Below, in pieces: positions 26,320-35,269 of a stretch of 64,000 bases of DNA. The stretch's first letter is position 1. Each line of letters starts with the position of its first letter. Position numbers and translations under genes: made by a program. Under the pieces are notes generated by a model, which worked only from the letters and a program-made list of their open reading frames with translations, had not been told where the DNA came from and searched no databases. The DNA is from Paraburkholderia fungorum (lineage in GTDB: Bacteria; Pseudomonadota; Gammaproteobacteria; Burkholderiales; Burkholderiaceae): positions 1,178,001 through 1,242,000 of the forward strand of contig NZ_FNKP01000003.1 in assembly GCF_900099835.1 (NCBI RefSeq), read 5' to 3'.

Positions 26320-27861
26320 TCAGCTCGCATTTGCGTTCAGTAAAACCATTCCATGTATTTTCGACAGCGCCTGTTGCCACGTTCCACTATTCTGTTCGGC
26401 TTCCTGATCGGCGAATAAAGGTTTCAGCAATGCAAGCAGATCTGTCGAACTGGAATTGTTCGTTGGCGTGTCGACATCCGAAACGAGCACGCCCCTCACG
26501 TACTCCGATTTCCGCGTGGATTGACTGGATGACTGATCCAACGTCGCCTGAACGAGATTGCCGCGTTGTGTTGCGAGGTTGACCGTGCTGCTCGCGTCGT
26601 CGTCGATCTGCATATAGTCGTAGGTTTGCGAGGCCAGCGATTTACCGAGTTTGACCGCACCGCCCGCCAGCGACTGGTGATAGCTCGCCTGCAAATGCGA
26701 CTGCTGGGTTTGCGCAATGGAACCGTTCAGCAAATTGCCTTCGGTCCGCGTACTTTGCGAAACCTGATAAGCGAAATTATCAGTCTGACTCGGCAACATT
26801 GGATTCGGCGACGTCGCGTTATCCGAAATCGACGCGGTGAAATCTGCGAGTCCCGTCAGCATTGCGTGATCCGATTGAGCGAGCCACGGCGCGTAGGTTG
26901 TTCCCGGCAATTGTTTCGACGACGTCCCATAGTCGCTGTTCATTTGCGTGAACGCATCCTTGAACATCGACATCAACGCTGCGTCGCCGTGACCTTTCGC
27001 ATTGGCGTTGTCGAACTGCGCGAGATAACTGGCAATGGCCTGGTCGCGCTGGGCGCCTGAACCCCAGAGTGCGGAATCGCTCGTATCGACATTGAGCTTG
27101 AGCGTTCCCTCGGAATTCGTGAGGCTCACACTCCTCGCTGAATTGCTCAGCGATATGTTGGCCGACACATTGCTCGCGCCGTCGCCCGTCACATTGAACT
27201 GCATGTTCACCGACGACAACACGGAAGTGTCGTACTGCGTCAGTCCGCTCAAATCGAGTTGCTGAGGATAGGCGCCAAGGCCGTCGATTGCTTTCTGGAA
27301 TCCGTCAGCGAGATTGGCGATCGCGCTGCGCTCGGCATCGCTCAATGTTCCGCTGCTGTGTGTGCTGACCGACAGCGTGCCGTCTTCACTATCCATTTCG
27401 ATATCGACCTTGACGCCGCTTGCGGTTTCGACGGTCAGTTTGATATCGCCTTGCGGCCCTTGCCCGGATAGGCTCGTAGCACCGGTTGAACCTGTTGAGC
27501 CGACCGTGACCGATTGCGAAAAATCGCTGCCGCTAGTCTTGAATCGATCAAGCAGTGCGCTGCCCAGATTGGTGAATCGCCCGGACATGGAGCCGGCGAG
27601 ATAGTCGCCGGCCATCGTCATCGAGACGGCGTCGGTAGGGTTGGACGCCCACGTTGTCGTCGTTGCGACGTTGGCGAGTATGCCTTGCTGCGTGTACACG
27701 AGAGGCGATTCCACGCTCAGCGATGGAATCGTGACCACGGTGGATTCAGCGTTGGCCGTTGCTTCTGCGGATGACCTCACCGTCGAGGCAAGGCTCGTCG
27801 TACCCGATGACGGCGTCACCGTTGTAACAAGGGCTGCGTTCAATGACGATAGGGTAGTCAT
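26320..27861 (-). CDS. Ser/Thr-rich hypothetical protein, 513 aa
   Basis: Start at the Met at 27861 (MTTLSSLNAALVTTVTP). The frame runs on to 27912 but without family-like sequence. The protein is rich in Ser, Thr, Ala and Asp and poor in Cys, with no clear signal peptide or membrane helix. The middle shows beta-type alternation (GDIKLTVETASGVKVDIEMD), and the C-terminal half has long helices (TDLLALLKPLFADQEAEQ). It could be a non-classically secreted or surface protein. I do not recognise the family. It stands alone, and its codon use is like its neighbours. Confidence 0.72.
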   Translation of the reverse strand: MTTLSSLNAALVTTVTPSSGTTSLASTVRSSAEATANAESTVVTIPSLSVESPLVYTQQGILANVATTTTWASNPTDAVSMTMAGDYLAGSMSGRFTNLGSALLDRFKTSGSDFSQSVTVGSTGSTGATSLSGQGPQGDIKLTVETASGVKVDIEMDSEDGTLSVSTHSSGTLSDAERSAIANLADGFQKAIDGLGAYPQQLDLSGLTQYDTSVLSSVNMQFNVTGDGASNVSANISLSNSARSVSLTNSEGTLKLNVDTSDSALWGSGAQRDQAIASYLAQFDNANAKGHGDAALMSMFKDAFTQMNSDYGTSSKQLPGTTYAPWLAQSDHAMLTGLADFTASISDNATSPNPMLPSQTDNFAYQVSQSTRTEGNLLNGSIAQTQQSHLQASYHQSLAGGAVKLGKSLASQTYDYMQIDDDASSTVNLATQRGNLVQATLDQSSSQSTRKSEYVRGVLVSDVDTPTNNSSSTDLLALLKPLFADQEAEQNSGTWQQALSKIHGMVLLNANAS

Positions 27862-27997
27862 GGTGCCGTGTGTCGTTATTGTCGGTGGATGATCGCGGTC
27901 ACCTCGGGACACTGGCCGCCGCCTCAGCCCTGTATATCGACGGAAAGTCGAAATACTTTAGGCGTGGCGCGGCGGCGGCATAAAAACGGTACGGCTC

Positions 27998-29305
27998 TCA
28001 GCGCGAAACGGCACCCTGTTCGCGCAACTTCACGGCGGTCATACGCGGCATCAACAAGTGAATGATGCACAGCGCGACCAGATACGCCGATGCCCCCACC
28101 GCGAACAGCGCCCAGTACTGGCCCGTACGCTGCAACGTCTCGCCGATCACACCCGAATACAGGAACGAGCCGGCCATTCCCGCCACGCCGCCGATCCCGA
28201 CCACCGTTCCGACGACCCGGCGCGGAAACACGTCGCCGACCATCGTGACGAGATTCGCCGACCAGCCCTGGTGAGCGGCCGCCGCGAGACCGACTGCGAA
28301 TACCGCGTACCAGAGGCTCTGGAAATGCGACAGCGTGGCGATCGGCAGCACGCACACCGCACAAATGCCCATCGCCAGCTTGCGCGCGAAGTTGGGCCGG
28401 TTGGTGCGCGCCATCAGACGGGACGATAGCCAGCCACCCGCCACGCTGCCGACCGACGCCATCGTGTAGATGACGATCAGCGGCAAGCCGAGATTGCCGA
28501 TGTCGATATGCCTCGATTCATTGAGCCACTTGGGCAGCCAGAATAAATAGAACCACCACACCGGATCGGTCAGCAGCTTGCCGAAAACAAACGCCCACGT
28601 TTCGCGATATTTGAGCACCGACAGCCAGCTAACCGATTGCTCGACCACTTCGTCGCGATCCGAATTGATGTAATCGAGCTCGCCCTTCGTTACCGACGGA
28701 TGCTGTGCGGGCGGCCGGTACACGAGCAGCCACACAACCAGCCAGATGAATCCGGCCGCGCCGCCCGCGACGAATGTCGCACGCCATCCCCACATCACAG
28801 CGGCGATCGGTACGAACGCAGGCGCGACGATTCCGCCGATCGTGGCGCCCATGTTCCAGAAGCCCGTCGCCAGCGCGCGTTCTTTCTTCGGAAACCAGAT
28901 TGCAGTGGTGCGAATTGCGACCGGGAAGTTGGCCGCCTCGCCGAAGCCAAGCAAACCGCGCACGGCCGCGAAGCCGGGCACGGTGGCGGCCGCCGCATGC
29001 AACATGGCGGCGAGGCTCCACATGGCCATCGCGCTGCCGTAGACCACCTTGGTGCTGACGCGGTCGGCGATCCGGCCGAACGTCGCGAGGCCGATTGCAT
29101 ACGCGACCGTGAACACCATCACGGTCTGCGCGTATTGCACCTGGTTCCAGCCGATGTCTTTTTGCAGCAGCGGCGCAAGCAAACCGAGCATCTGACGATC
29201 CATGTAGTTGATCGTCGTCGCGAAGAAAATCATCGCGCAAATGGTCCATCTATAACGTCCGACGACCGACTGGCTGGCGGCCGTACTGGCTTCTAATACT
29301 TTCAT
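27998..29305 (-). CDS. MFS transporter, anion:cation symporter family (hexuronate/ExuT-like)
   Basis: A 435-residue, 12-helix permease. The family motif between helices 2 and 3 reads GLATFGRIADRVSTK, and TINYMDRQMLGLLAPLLQKD is typical of ExuT-like hexuronate transporters. It lies 18 bp behind the next MFS gene, so both follow gudD on the same strand and probably belong to the glucarate operon. Likely substrates are hexuronates or hexarates. Confidence 0.88.
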   Translation of the reverse strand: MKVLEASTAASQSVVGRYRWTICAMIFFATTINYMDRQMLGLLAPLLQKDIGWNQVQYAQTVMVFTVAYAIGLATFGRIADRVSTKVVYGSAMAMWSLAAMLHAAAATVPGFAAVRGLLGFGEAANFPVAIRTTAIWFPKKERALATGFWNMGATIGGIVAPAFVPIAAVMWGWRATFVAGGAAGFIWLVVWLLVYRPPAQHPSVTKGELDYINSDRDEVVEQSVSWLSVLKYRETWAFVFGKLLTDPVWWFYLFWLPKWLNESRHIDIGNLGLPLIVIYTMASVGSVAGGWLSSRLMARTNRPNFARKLAMGICAVCVLPIATLSHFQSLWYAVFAVGLAAAAHQGWSANLVTMVGDVFPRRVVGTVVGIGGVAGMAGSFLYSGVIGETLQRTGQYWALFAVGASAYLVALCIIHLLMPRMTAVKLREQGAVSR

Positions 29306-29323
29306 CGTGTCTCCAGAAAATTT

Positions 29324-30655
29324 TTATTGCTGCGCAAGCGCAGGCCGCCCCTCGCGCGGCGTCATTCGGGCAAAGAAGACGGCCCCGGCGGCCACTACCG
29401 ACATCACGGCCAGTCCGGTGAGTCCGCCTTCGATCGAGCCGGTCTTCTGTTCGAGCAGGCCGAAGGCCGCGGGCGCGACGAAACCGCCCAGGTTGCCGAT
29501 CGAATTGATCAGGGCCAGCACGGCCGCGGAAATGCGCGCGTCCAGATAGCCCTGTGGAATCGGCCAGAACAACGCCGACGCCGCCTTGAAACCGATCGCC
29601 GCGAAGCAGATCGCGACGAACGAAAACGCGGGGCTGCCCTGGCCGGCCGCGTACATGCCGAGCGCGGCGATCAGCAGCACGCACGCCACCCATGCCTGCT
29701 GGAATTTGAAACGCGCTGCGAGCATCGCGAAGAAGTACATGGCCGCGATCGAGATCAGCCACGGAATCGAATTGAACAGGCCGACCTGAAAGTCGTTGAA
29801 CTGCCCCATCTTGCGGATGATGCTCGGCAGCCAGAAAGTCGCGCCGTAAATGGTCAGCGAAACCGAGAAGTAGATCACGCAGAAGATCAGGATTTGCGGA
29901 TCGCGCAGCAGCTTCCACGCCGATGGTTTGATCGCATGCGCCGCATCGCGCTGACGTTGTTCTTCTTCTATCTCGCCGATCACCGCGTCCTGTTCGGCGC
30001 GGCTGAGCCACGCGGCGTCGCGCGGTTTCGAGTCGAGCCAGAACCAGATGAAGCCGGCCAGCACCACCGAGGCCATGCCTTCGATCAAGAACATCCATTG
30101 CCAGCCGTGCAGGCCCGCGCCGTTGATCAGCATCAGGCCGCCCGAGATCGGCCCGGATACGACAGAAGCGAGTGCCGAGCCGCTCAGGAAAATCGCGATG
30201 GCCTTGCCTCGTTCATCGCGCGGCAACCATTGAGTGAAATAGAAAATGACGCCGGGAAAGAAGCCCGCTTCGGCCGCGCCTAGCAGCAGGCGCATCGCGT
30301 AGAACGACATCTCGCCGCGCACGAAGGCCATGCCGACGGCGGCCAGCCCCCATGTGACCATGATCCGAGTCAGCCATATTTTTGCGCCGAAGCGCTGCAT
30401 CAGGATATTCGACGGCACTTCGAAGATCGCATAGCTGACGAAGAACAGTCCCGCGCCGAGCCCGTAGGCCGCGGCGCCGATGCCCAGATCGGCACTCAGA
30501 TGCTGACGCACGAAGCCGATGTTCACGCGGTCGATGTAATTGACGATGAACATCGCGACGAAGAGCGGCAGCACATGCCACTTGATCTTGCGTACCGCAC
30601 TTGCCAGCGTGTCGGCGTGGCCTCGCCGGGCCGCGTCTGGAACAGATCTGCTCAT
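29324..30655 (-). CDS. MFS transporter, anion:cation symporter family (organic acid/hexarate)
   Basis: A 443-residue permease, 12 predicted helices, with FIVNYIDRVNIGFVRQHLS and FFPGVIFYFTQWLPRDERGKA, hallmarks of the phthalate/tartrate/GudP-like branch of the ACS family. The ATG at 30655 (MSRSVPDAARR) with GGAGACACC upstream is preferred over the longer frame from 30706. It follows gudD by 154 bp. The best guess is import of glucarate/galactarate or a related diacid. Confidence 0.87.
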   Translation of the reverse strand: MSRSVPDAARRGHADTLASAVRKIKWHVLPLFVAMFIVNYIDRVNIGFVRQHLSADLGIGAAAYGLGAGLFFVSYAIFEVPSNILMQRFGAKIWLTRIMVTWGLAAVGMAFVRGEMSFYAMRLLLGAAEAGFFPGVIFYFTQWLPRDERGKAIAIFLSGSALASVVSGPISGGLMLINGAGLHGWQWMFLIEGMASVVLAGFIWFWLDSKPRDAAWLSRAEQDAVIGEIEEEQRQRDAAHAIKPSAWKLLRDPQILIFCVIYFSVSLTIYGATFWLPSIIRKMGQFNDFQVGLFNSIPWLISIAAMYFFAMLAARFKFQQAWVACVLLIAALGMYAAGQGSPAFSFVAICFAAIGFKAASALFWPIPQGYLDARISAAVLALINSIGNLGGFVAPAAFGLLEQKTGSIEGGLTGLAVMSVVAAGAVFFARMTPREGRPALAQQ

Positions 30656-30809
30656 GGGGTGTCTCCTCGGATGCCAATGTGCGCCGCGCGCCAGATGTTT
30701 GCGCACGGCGCAGGGCAGTCTGACGCTGCTTTATTACTGGGTCTTGAGCGGGCCTGAAAAGCAGGTTCTTGCGCACTTGAAAGCCGCTTGAGGGCCTTTC
30801 AAAAGCCGC

Positions 30810-32084
30810 TCAAAAGCGCGGATTCTTGCCGCTGAAACCGGGTTCGTACTTGCGCATCTGCTTCAGGTCGTCGCGATTGCGTACGCCGCACGACAGGTAC
30901 TGATCGTGCAATTCGCGCAGCTTGTCGTGGTCGAGTTCGACGCCCAGGCCAGGTTGGGTCGGCACGCGCACCGAGCCGTTGTCGAAGCTCACGCGGCCAC
31001 CCTTGATGACTTCTTCTTCCTGCCACGGGTAGTGCGTGTCGCACGCGTAGGTCAGGTTGGGGATGCTCGCGGCGACGTGTGTCATCGCCATCAGGCTGAT
31101 GCCGAGGTGCGAGTTGGAGTGCATCGACATACCCAGATCCCACAGCTTGCACATGCGCGCGAGGGTCTGCGTTGCGCGCAGGCCGCCCCAGTAGTGGTGA
31201 TCGGAGAGCAATACCTTGACCGAACCCATCTCCGCGCCGCGACGGAAGTCTTCCATCGTCGTGATCACCATGTTGGTCGCGAGCGGCAGGCGCGTGTGCT
31301 TTGCAAGTTCGGCCATGCCCGCGAGCCCCGGGCACGGGTCTTCGTAGTATTCGAGCAGTTCGTCGAGTTGAGGTGCGGCCGCGATGCTCGTTTCGAGCGT
31401 CCAGTTGGCGTTTGGATCGAGACGCAGCGGCATGCCGGGAAACGCTTCATGCAGTGCGCGCATGCAGGCGATTTCGTGCTCCGGTTCGAACACGCCGCCT
31501 TTCAGTTTGATGCTCTGGAAGCCATAAATATCGATCATGCGGCGCGCCTGCGCGACGATCTGCTCCGCGCTCAAGCCTTCGCCCCAGGCGTCGGGCGCGT
31601 ACGGTTTCTCGATGTGCTCCGCGTACTTGAAGAACAGATAGGCGCTGTAGGGCACCGCATCGCGGACCTTGCCGCCGAGCAGGTCGACGATCGGCGCGCC
31701 GACGATCTGACCTTGCAGGTCGAGCATCGCGACTTCGAGTGTGCTGATGACTTTCGGCGCGTTCTTGGCCGCGTGCGAGCCGGGCGCCAGTTCGAATTCG
31801 ACCGCGCCGGGGCTGGCCTTGATCGACGCCCGCACACGCTCTTCCATCTTGTTGAGATCGAACGGCGACAGGCCGATCACCAGCGCCTTCGCCTGCTCGA
31901 GCACGCGCAGCATCGGCTCGTCGCCATAAGTTTCGGAGATACCGACGCGGCCATCGCTCGTTTCCAGTTCGACGATGGCGCGCAATGCCCACGGTTCGTG
32001 GATGCCGGCGGCGTTGAGCAGCGGGCCGTCGCGAAAGGCGATCGGCGTGATGCGGACCTGCGTGATGGTGATGTCGCGAGTCAT
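30810..32084 (-). CDS. gudD: Glucarate dehydratase
   Basis: A 424-residue enolase-superfamily enzyme. Seen are the catalytic Lys motif SIKLKGGVFEPE, metal ligands in RLDPNANWT and YYEDPCPG, ATNMVITT, LSDHHYWGG and the His-loop MHSNSHLGIS, all matching glucarate dehydratase. It makes 5-keto-4-deoxyglucarate from D-glucarate. Start at 32084 (MTRDITITQVRITPIAF). It is first in a minus-strand unit with two MFS genes and is divergent from a GntR regulator, with a palindromic operator between them. Confidence 0.93.
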   Translation of the reverse strand: MTRDITITQVRITPIAFRDGPLLNAAGIHEPWALRAIVELETSDGRVGISETYGDEPMLRVLEQAKALVIGLSPFDLNKMEERVRASIKASPGAVEFELAPGSHAAKNAPKVISTLEVAMLDLQGQIVGAPIVDLLGGKVRDAVPYSAYLFFKYAEHIEKPYAPDAWGEGLSAEQIVAQARRMIDIYGFQSIKLKGGVFEPEHEIACMRALHEAFPGMPLRLDPNANWTLETSIAAAPQLDELLEYYEDPCPGLAGMAELAKHTRLPLATNMVITTMEDFRRGAEMGSVKVLLSDHHYWGGLRATQTLARMCKLWDLGMSMHSNSHLGISLMAMTHVAASIPNLTYACDTHYPWQEEEVIKGGRVSFDNGSVRVPTQPGLGVELDHDKLRELHDQYLSCGVRNRDDLKQMRKYEPGFSGKNPRF

Positions 32085-32135
32085 GGTGGCAATCAGCAAA
32101 TAGGGCTAGGGGAGTGTGATGAACCCATTGTAAAG

Positions 32136-32151
32136 CACTAATGTATTAGTG
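32136..32151. promoter_or_regulatory. Perfect palindromic operator, GntR (FCD) type
   Basis: CACTAAT-GT-ATTAGTG, a perfect 7+7 inverted repeat between gudD and the gntR gene. A matching half-site (TATTAGT) recurs at 32232-32238, next to a TATAGTATT-like -10 region of the gntR gene. Probably the site of the divergent GntR repressor. Confidence 0.75.
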
Positions 32152-32292
32152 TGTCAGTCGGGAAAATACCCATGCCCGTATGGCGAAAATCGGCTGTCCG
32201 CCTCGCGGGGCGGTTCGGGCGTCGGCTATAGTATTAGTATCTCAGCGGGCCTCGGTCGCATGCCGCGCCTGCCTCTACATTCTGTTTTTGCC

Positions 32293-32997
32293 ATGAAAAT
32301 CAACGCTTCTTCGTCGACGGCGAACCGGCTCGATCGGTCCCGTCATGCTGCGCCGCAGGTATTCGAACAACTGCGCGAAATGATTCTGTCGCTCGAACTG
32401 GCGCCGGGCACCGTCCTTTCGCGCGCCGATCTGGCGACCCGCTACGGCCTGAGTCAGACGCCCGTGCGCGACGCACTCATGAAGCTCGGTGAAGAGGGGC
32501 TGGTCGACATCTTTCCGCAGCACGCCACGGTCGTCAGTCAGATCAATGTGACCTCGGCGTTGCAGGCGCATTTCCTGCGCCGTTCGATCGAACTGGAGGT
32601 CGTACGCACGCTCGCCGGGCAGCCCGACGCCGAGTTAATCAGCCGCTTGCGCGCGACGATTGCCGGGCAAACGGAGCTTCGCGATCCGAAGAACATCGAG
32701 CAGTTCTCCTTGCTCGATCAGGCCTTCCACCGGCAGATGTATGAAGCGGCGGGTGTACCGCAGCTTTGGGATCTGGTGCGTCGGCTGAGCGGGCATATCG
32801 ACCGTTTGCGCCGTTTGCATCTGCCGGTAGAGGGTAAGACGATGGCGGTGGTGCGCGATCATACGAAGATCGTCGATGCGATCGAAAAGGGCGATGTAGA
32901 AGCCGCGCAGGCAGCGCTCCGCAAACATCTGTCGGGCACGCTGAATCAGATCGATCAGATTCGCACGAGTCATCCGAACTTTCTTGCGGATGATTGA
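32293..32997 (+). CDS. GntR family regulator, FCD subfamily
   Basis: A 234-residue repressor. The N-terminal winged HTH carries LSRADLATRYGLSQTPVRDALMKL and GLVDIFPQHATVVSQI. The C-terminal FCD effector domain (about 90-225) has the metal-site residues Asp (LLDQAFHRQMYEAAG) and His (VVRDHTKIVDAI). The ATG at 32293 starts the conserved part, and earlier in-frame starts lie in the promoter. It is divergent from gudD and very probably controls the gudD-MFS-MFS unit in response to glucarate or a breakdown product. Confidence 0.92.
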   Translation: MKINASSSTANRLDRSRHAAPQVFEQLREMILSLELAPGTVLSRADLATRYGLSQTPVRDALMKLGEEGLVDIFPQHATVVSQINVTSALQAHFLRRSIELEVVRTLAGQPDAELISRLRATIAGQTELRDPKNIEQFSLLDQAFHRQMYEAAGVPQLWDLVRRLSGHIDRLRRLHLPVEGKTMAVVRDHTKIVDAIEKGDVEAAQAALRKHLSGTLNQIDQIRTSHPNFLADD

Positions 32998-33023
32998 GTT
33001 CGTTGCAGTGCGTTATCCGGAAC

Positions 33024-33563
33024 TCACGAGCAACGTCCTGTTTCGTCATATACGACGATGTCGAATCCTTCGTTCGATGCGGGTGGGACGAAGTAGCGGG
33101 TGATCAACTCATATTGCGCGTCCGATGTCTGGAACGGATGCTCGCCCGCCGCGTTTCTCGCCTTCAATCGTGATTTGCAAATGTCGTCGCTCACATCCAG
33201 ATAGTGAAGCCGATGTTCGCAGCCGGCGATCCGATATAAAGATTGCCCCCACGCCCGCGTGCTGGCCGTATTGAATGGAAAGTCGAGCACTACCGATATT
33301 CCCGCCGACAGAAGCGACTGAATGTGTGCTGTGAGAACGGTCTTCACGCGTGCTGCGCAGCGCACGTAGTCGTCGAGCGTATGAACTTCGTCCGGGTAAA
33401 GACGTGCGATCCATACGTCTTCGCTGATCAGCACAGTCCGCTGGGCAGCCGCGAGTCGTGCCGTCAGCGTGGACTTGCCCGACGCAATCTTGCCGCAGAC
33501 CATATGGAGAACGGCGGCGTCATACGAGTCAACTGCATTAGCGGAACTGCTTTCATTCGTCAT
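33024..33563 (-). CDS. P-loop kinase-like ATPase
   Basis: A 179-residue AAA/zeta-type kinase with Walker A CGKIASGKSTLTARL, then ISEDVWIARLYPDEV and VVLDFPFNTASTR, the pattern of small-molecule or nucleotide kinases that are often labelled AAA or zeta-toxin-like. The start at 33563 (MTNESSS) follows a weak site. The longer frame from 33596 overlaps the terminator stem. No antitoxin-like gene is adjacent, so a toxin role is not supported. The substrate is unknown. Confidence 0.8.
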   Translation of the reverse strand: MTNESSSANAVDSYDAAVLHMVCGKIASGKSTLTARLAAAQRTVLISEDVWIARLYPDEVHTLDDYVRCAARVKTVLTAHIQSLLSAGISVVLDFPFNTASTRAWGQSLYRIAGCEHRLHYLDVSDDICKSRLKARNAAGEHPFQTSDAQYELITRYFVPPASNEGFDIVVYDETGRCS

Positions 33564-33592
33564 TGCCTGGCGCTCCGTTGAGAGCCCAGAAA

Positions 33593-33618
33593 GCAAAAAC
33601 CCGCCTTCTGGGCGGGTT
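33593..33618 (-). terminator. Rho-independent terminator (minus strand)
   Basis: AACCCGCC and GGCGGGTT form an 8-bp stem with a 5-nt loop. Read on the minus strand it is followed by TTTTT. It ends the phosphonate-module transcript coming from 37247 and lies just before the kinase start. Confidence 0.8.
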
Positions 33619-33859
33619 GTGATTGCGTATTGTCAACTCAATAGCTATCCCGCCGGGACTGTCGCGGCGTTAATAATGGAGTTGATGTGGAATCGCTTCA
33701 TGTGCGAAAGGATAGTCGAAATCGAGACAGTGTGTGGATTCAAATTTCAAAGGCGAAGTGGGGTGCGCAATCGCCGAACTCATATAACTATTGAGTAGAG
33801 GTGGCTGGGGCGGTCGGTCAGAGCAGTGAAGCTCACCAACCGCCGCCCCTCAAAACCGC

Positions 33860-35269
33860 CTACTGCAGCACGCTCGCAACAACCTGCCCGCTTCCCGTTT
33901 CCAGCGACACGTTGCGCGTCTCGCTACCGCGAACCCACCAGTACGCCGCTGCAATCGGCCCCGGCAACGCAAGCGCGAGCAGTGCAATCAGTGCCGACGA
34001 AGGCGTGCCCGAACTCGCATACGCGTTCGTCAACATCAGCGGCGCCACGACCGCACCGACGCGTCCCACGGCCACGGAAACACCCAGCCCCGTCGCCCGC
34101 ACACGAGTCGGCAGAATTTCGGACGAAACGACGTAGCCGGAAATATAGGCCCACGTCACGCCGAACTGGATCATGCAATAACCGATCACCATACCCGGCA
34201 GCGAACTCGTTCCGTAGATCACCAGAATCGACAATGTGGTGAACGTATAGCTGACGAACAGCGATGCACGCCGCCCCCAACGTTCGACCAGGACCGAAGC
34301 CGTCAAGCCGCCGAACAGCGCCGCTGCGTTGCCGTACATGTAGTAGAGCGGCATATCGCCGGCCGGCACTTTCATGAACGGCAGAATCACCAGCGCCATC
34401 AGTGAAAGCACGCCGTACACTACCGCCGCCTGCGAGAAATTGAATGCGCTGGCCACCAGGCAGCGTCCGCGATATTCGCCGAACAGCGCCCGCACGTTGC
34501 GCCAGAACGCAGCCTGTTCCGGCACGAATCCAACCGACGGATAACGGCGGCTCGCATGCGCTGCCTGCTCCGGCGACGCGCTGCTCACGATCTGATCGAC
34601 TACCGCTTCCGCTTCGCTCACACGCCCCTGTTGCAGCAACCAGCGCGGCGACTCGGGAATCACGCGGCGAATCCAGAAGAACAGCAAGGCCATCGTCGTA
34701 CCGAGACCGAAACCGACGCGCCACGAGATATCCGCAGGCAGATTGTTCAGCACCAGATACGACACGCCTGCCGACAGCAGTGCGCCGAGCGGAAAGCCCG
34801 ACAGAATCAGCGAATCGGTTTTACCGCGATGGCGCTTCGGAATGAACTCGCCCATCGTCGCGGTCACAGCCGAATATTCGCCGCCGACGGCCAGTGCGGT
34901 CATCGCACGAAAGAACAGGAACGAATCGAAATTCCACGAGAACACCGTCATCACGCTGAACGCGGCGTACCAGAGCAACGTGGCGAGAAAGAGCCGCTTG
35001 CGGCCGAAGCGGTCGGCCAGATAGCCGAAGCCGATTGCGCCCACCAGCATCCCGAACACCCACACGCTCACCGCGATCGAGCCTTGCGAGGAACTCAAAT
35101 GCCACTGCGTTTTCAACACGCCGAACACGCTGCCGATGATGTTGGTCTCGAACGAATCGAGCGCCCAGCCAACACCCAGTGCAACGATCAGCAGCGTGTG
35201 AAAGCGGGTCCACGGCATGTTGTCGAGACGCGCGAGCGCGTCGGTTTGAATCGTGTTTTCAGGGTTCAC
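33860..35269 (-). CDS. MFS transporter of the phosphonate module
   Basis: A 469-residue permease with 12 helices, an AAHS/SV2-like layout and motif GYLADRFGRKRLFL after helix 2, and FFWIRRVIPESPRWLL after helix 6. GTG at 35269 chosen (VNPENTIQTDAL) because AAGGA lies just upstream and it overlaps the next gene's stop by 4 nt. It is third in a unit with the alcohol dehydrogenase and phnX, so it probably imports a phosphonate such as 2-aminoethylphosphonate or a related compound. That assignment is by context only. Confidence 0.85.
   Translation of the reverse strand: MNPENTIQTDALARLDNMPWTRFHTLLIVALGVGWALDSFETNIIGSVFGVLKTQWHLSSSQGSIAVSVWVFGMLVGAIGFGYLADRFGRKRLFLATLLWYAAFSVMTVFSWNFDSFLFFRAMTALAVGGEYSAVTATMGEFIPKRHRGKTDSLILSGFPLGALLSAGVSYLVLNNLPADISWRVGFGLGTTMALLFFWIRRVIPESPRWLLQQGRVSEAEAVVDQIVSSASPEQAAHASRRYPSVGFVPEQAAFWRNVRALFGEYRGRCLVASAFNFSQAAVVYGVLSLMALVILPFMKVPAGDMPLYYMYGNAAALFGGLTASVLVERWGRRASLFVSYTFTTLSILVIYGTSSLPGMVIGYCMIQFGVTWAYISGYVVSSEILPTRVRATGLGVSVAVGRVGAVVAPLMLTNAYASSGTPSSALIALLALALPGPIAAAYWWVRGSETRNVSLETGSGQVVASVLQ

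Noticed and set aside
30906..32141. 411-codon plus-strand open frame opposite gudD
   Set aside because: It mirrors gudD, with biased composition and no domain pattern.
33024..33563. Zeta-toxin-like kinase as a toxin-antitoxin system
   Set aside because: No antitoxin-size gene is adjacent, so the toxin call is not supported.
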